The translations under genes and the position numbers were made by a program. DNA of 5,752 nt from assembly GCA_003486705.1 (NCBI GenBank), contig DNGE01000065.1, positions 1 to 5,752 of the forward strand. Reading direction: 5' to 3'. This DNA comes from Bacillota bacterium. Lineage in GTDB: Bacteria > Bacillota_I > Bacilli_A > MOL361 > Turicibacteraceae. Below are positions 5,409 through 5,752 of this stretch, in pieces. A model generated the notes under the pieces. The model was not told where the DNA came from and searched no databases. It was given only the letters and a program-made list of their open reading frames with translations. The number at the start of each line of letters is the position of its first letter. Within the stretch, counting starts at the first letter, position 1.

Positions 5409-5752
5409 TTAAGCTTGCGCTTTTTCACGCATCGCTTCTTTTCTTGATAAGTTCACACGTCCGCGGTCATCCACTTCAGTTGCTTTAACTAAAATTTCAT
5501 CTCCGACTGCAACAACATCTTCAGTTTTTGCTACGCGCTCTTCTGCTAATTGAGAAATATGAACTAATCCATCTTGGCCAGGGAAAATTTCAACAAAGGC
5601 ACCGAATTTTTCAATTCGAACAACCTTACCTAAATAGATTTTTCCAACCTCAACTTCACGAACAATATCTTCAATCATCGCAACTGCTTTTTTAATACAT
5701 TCTGAGTCATCATGTAAAATATAAACAGTTCCATCTTGTTCAATATCGATTT
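5409..5752 (-). CDS. pnp: Polyribonucleotide nucleotidyltransferase (PNPase), C-terminal fragment
   Basis: This is the last 113 complete codons of polynucleotide phosphorylase; the 5' part lies beyond the right edge of the window. PNPase degrades RNA 3' to 5' using phosphate and takes part in mRNA turnover in the cytoplasm. The visible part starts at the end of the KH RNA-binding domain (IDIEQDGTVYI) and continues into a complete S1 RNA-binding domain: GKIYLGKVVRIEKFGAFVEI, then GQDGLVHISQL, then VGDEILVKATEVDDRGRVNL and a short basic tail. It closely resembles the end of B. subtilis PnpA but has a shorter acidic tail. The frame reads through 5678 without a break, so the Met there is internal and not a start. 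It ends just before a terminator and sits upstream of the ylxY-like gene, as in Bacillus. Confidence 0.95.
   Translation of the reverse strand, partial: IDIEQDGTVYILHDDSECIKKAVAMIEDIVREVEVGKIYLGKVVRIEKFGAFVEIFPGQDGLVHISQLAEERVAKTEDVVAVGDEILVKATEVDDRGRVNLSRKEAMREKAQA

Noticed and set aside
5202..5447. An 81-codon plus-strand reading frame between the deacetylase gene and pnp
   Set aside because: It runs through the pnp terminator into the pnp coding end, and its composition is that of translated AT-rich spacer.

Overview
The window is AT-rich and all supported genes lie on the minus strand. The order is pnp (3' end) - ylxY-like deacetylase family gene - dpaA (spoVFA) - asd - dapG - dapA. This is the pnpA-to-dapA neighbourhood known from Bacillus subtilis, so an endospore-forming member of the Bacillales is the natural source. 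I cannot name a genus. Compared with the B. subtilis order as I remember it, mlpA (ymxG), ymxH and, most strikingly, dpaB (spoVFB) are missing.

Reading in the direction of transcription (high to low coordinates): 5752-5409 holds the end of polynucleotide phosphorylase (last part of the KH domain plus the S1 domain), followed by a hairpin terminator at 5399-5368. About 200 bases of AT-rich spacer lead to a YlxY-type membrane-anchored polysaccharide deacetylase homologue (5163-4225). Its stop codon lies inside a 17-bp perfect terminator stem (4231-4191). A sequence matching the mother-cell sigma-K consensus (AC, 17 bases, CATAAAATA) follows at 4136-4108. It leads into a tightly packed four-gene unit, dpaA-asd-dapG-dapA (4074-261), which ends at another hairpin terminator (258-218). 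Bases 1-217 show no supported gene.

The four genes make one route. DapG phosphorylates aspartate and Asd reduces the product to aspartate semialdehyde. DapA condenses that with pyruvate to the dihydrodipicolinate precursor, and DpaA, normally with the flavoprotein DpaB, oxidises it to dipicolinic acid for the spore core. The unit looks like a sporulation-dedicated dipicolinate operon.

Three things stand out. dpaB is cleanly absent, because dpaA abuts asd with 5 bases between them. The DapG aspartokinase is about 60 residues shorter than B. subtilis DapG, and the loss falls in its C-terminal ACT regulatory part. The deacetylase homologue lacks the metal-binding aspartate motif of active NodB enzymes. 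I found no wholly new system; the interest lies in how this known locus has been pared down. Comparisons with B. subtilis proteins are from memory, not from an alignment run here.
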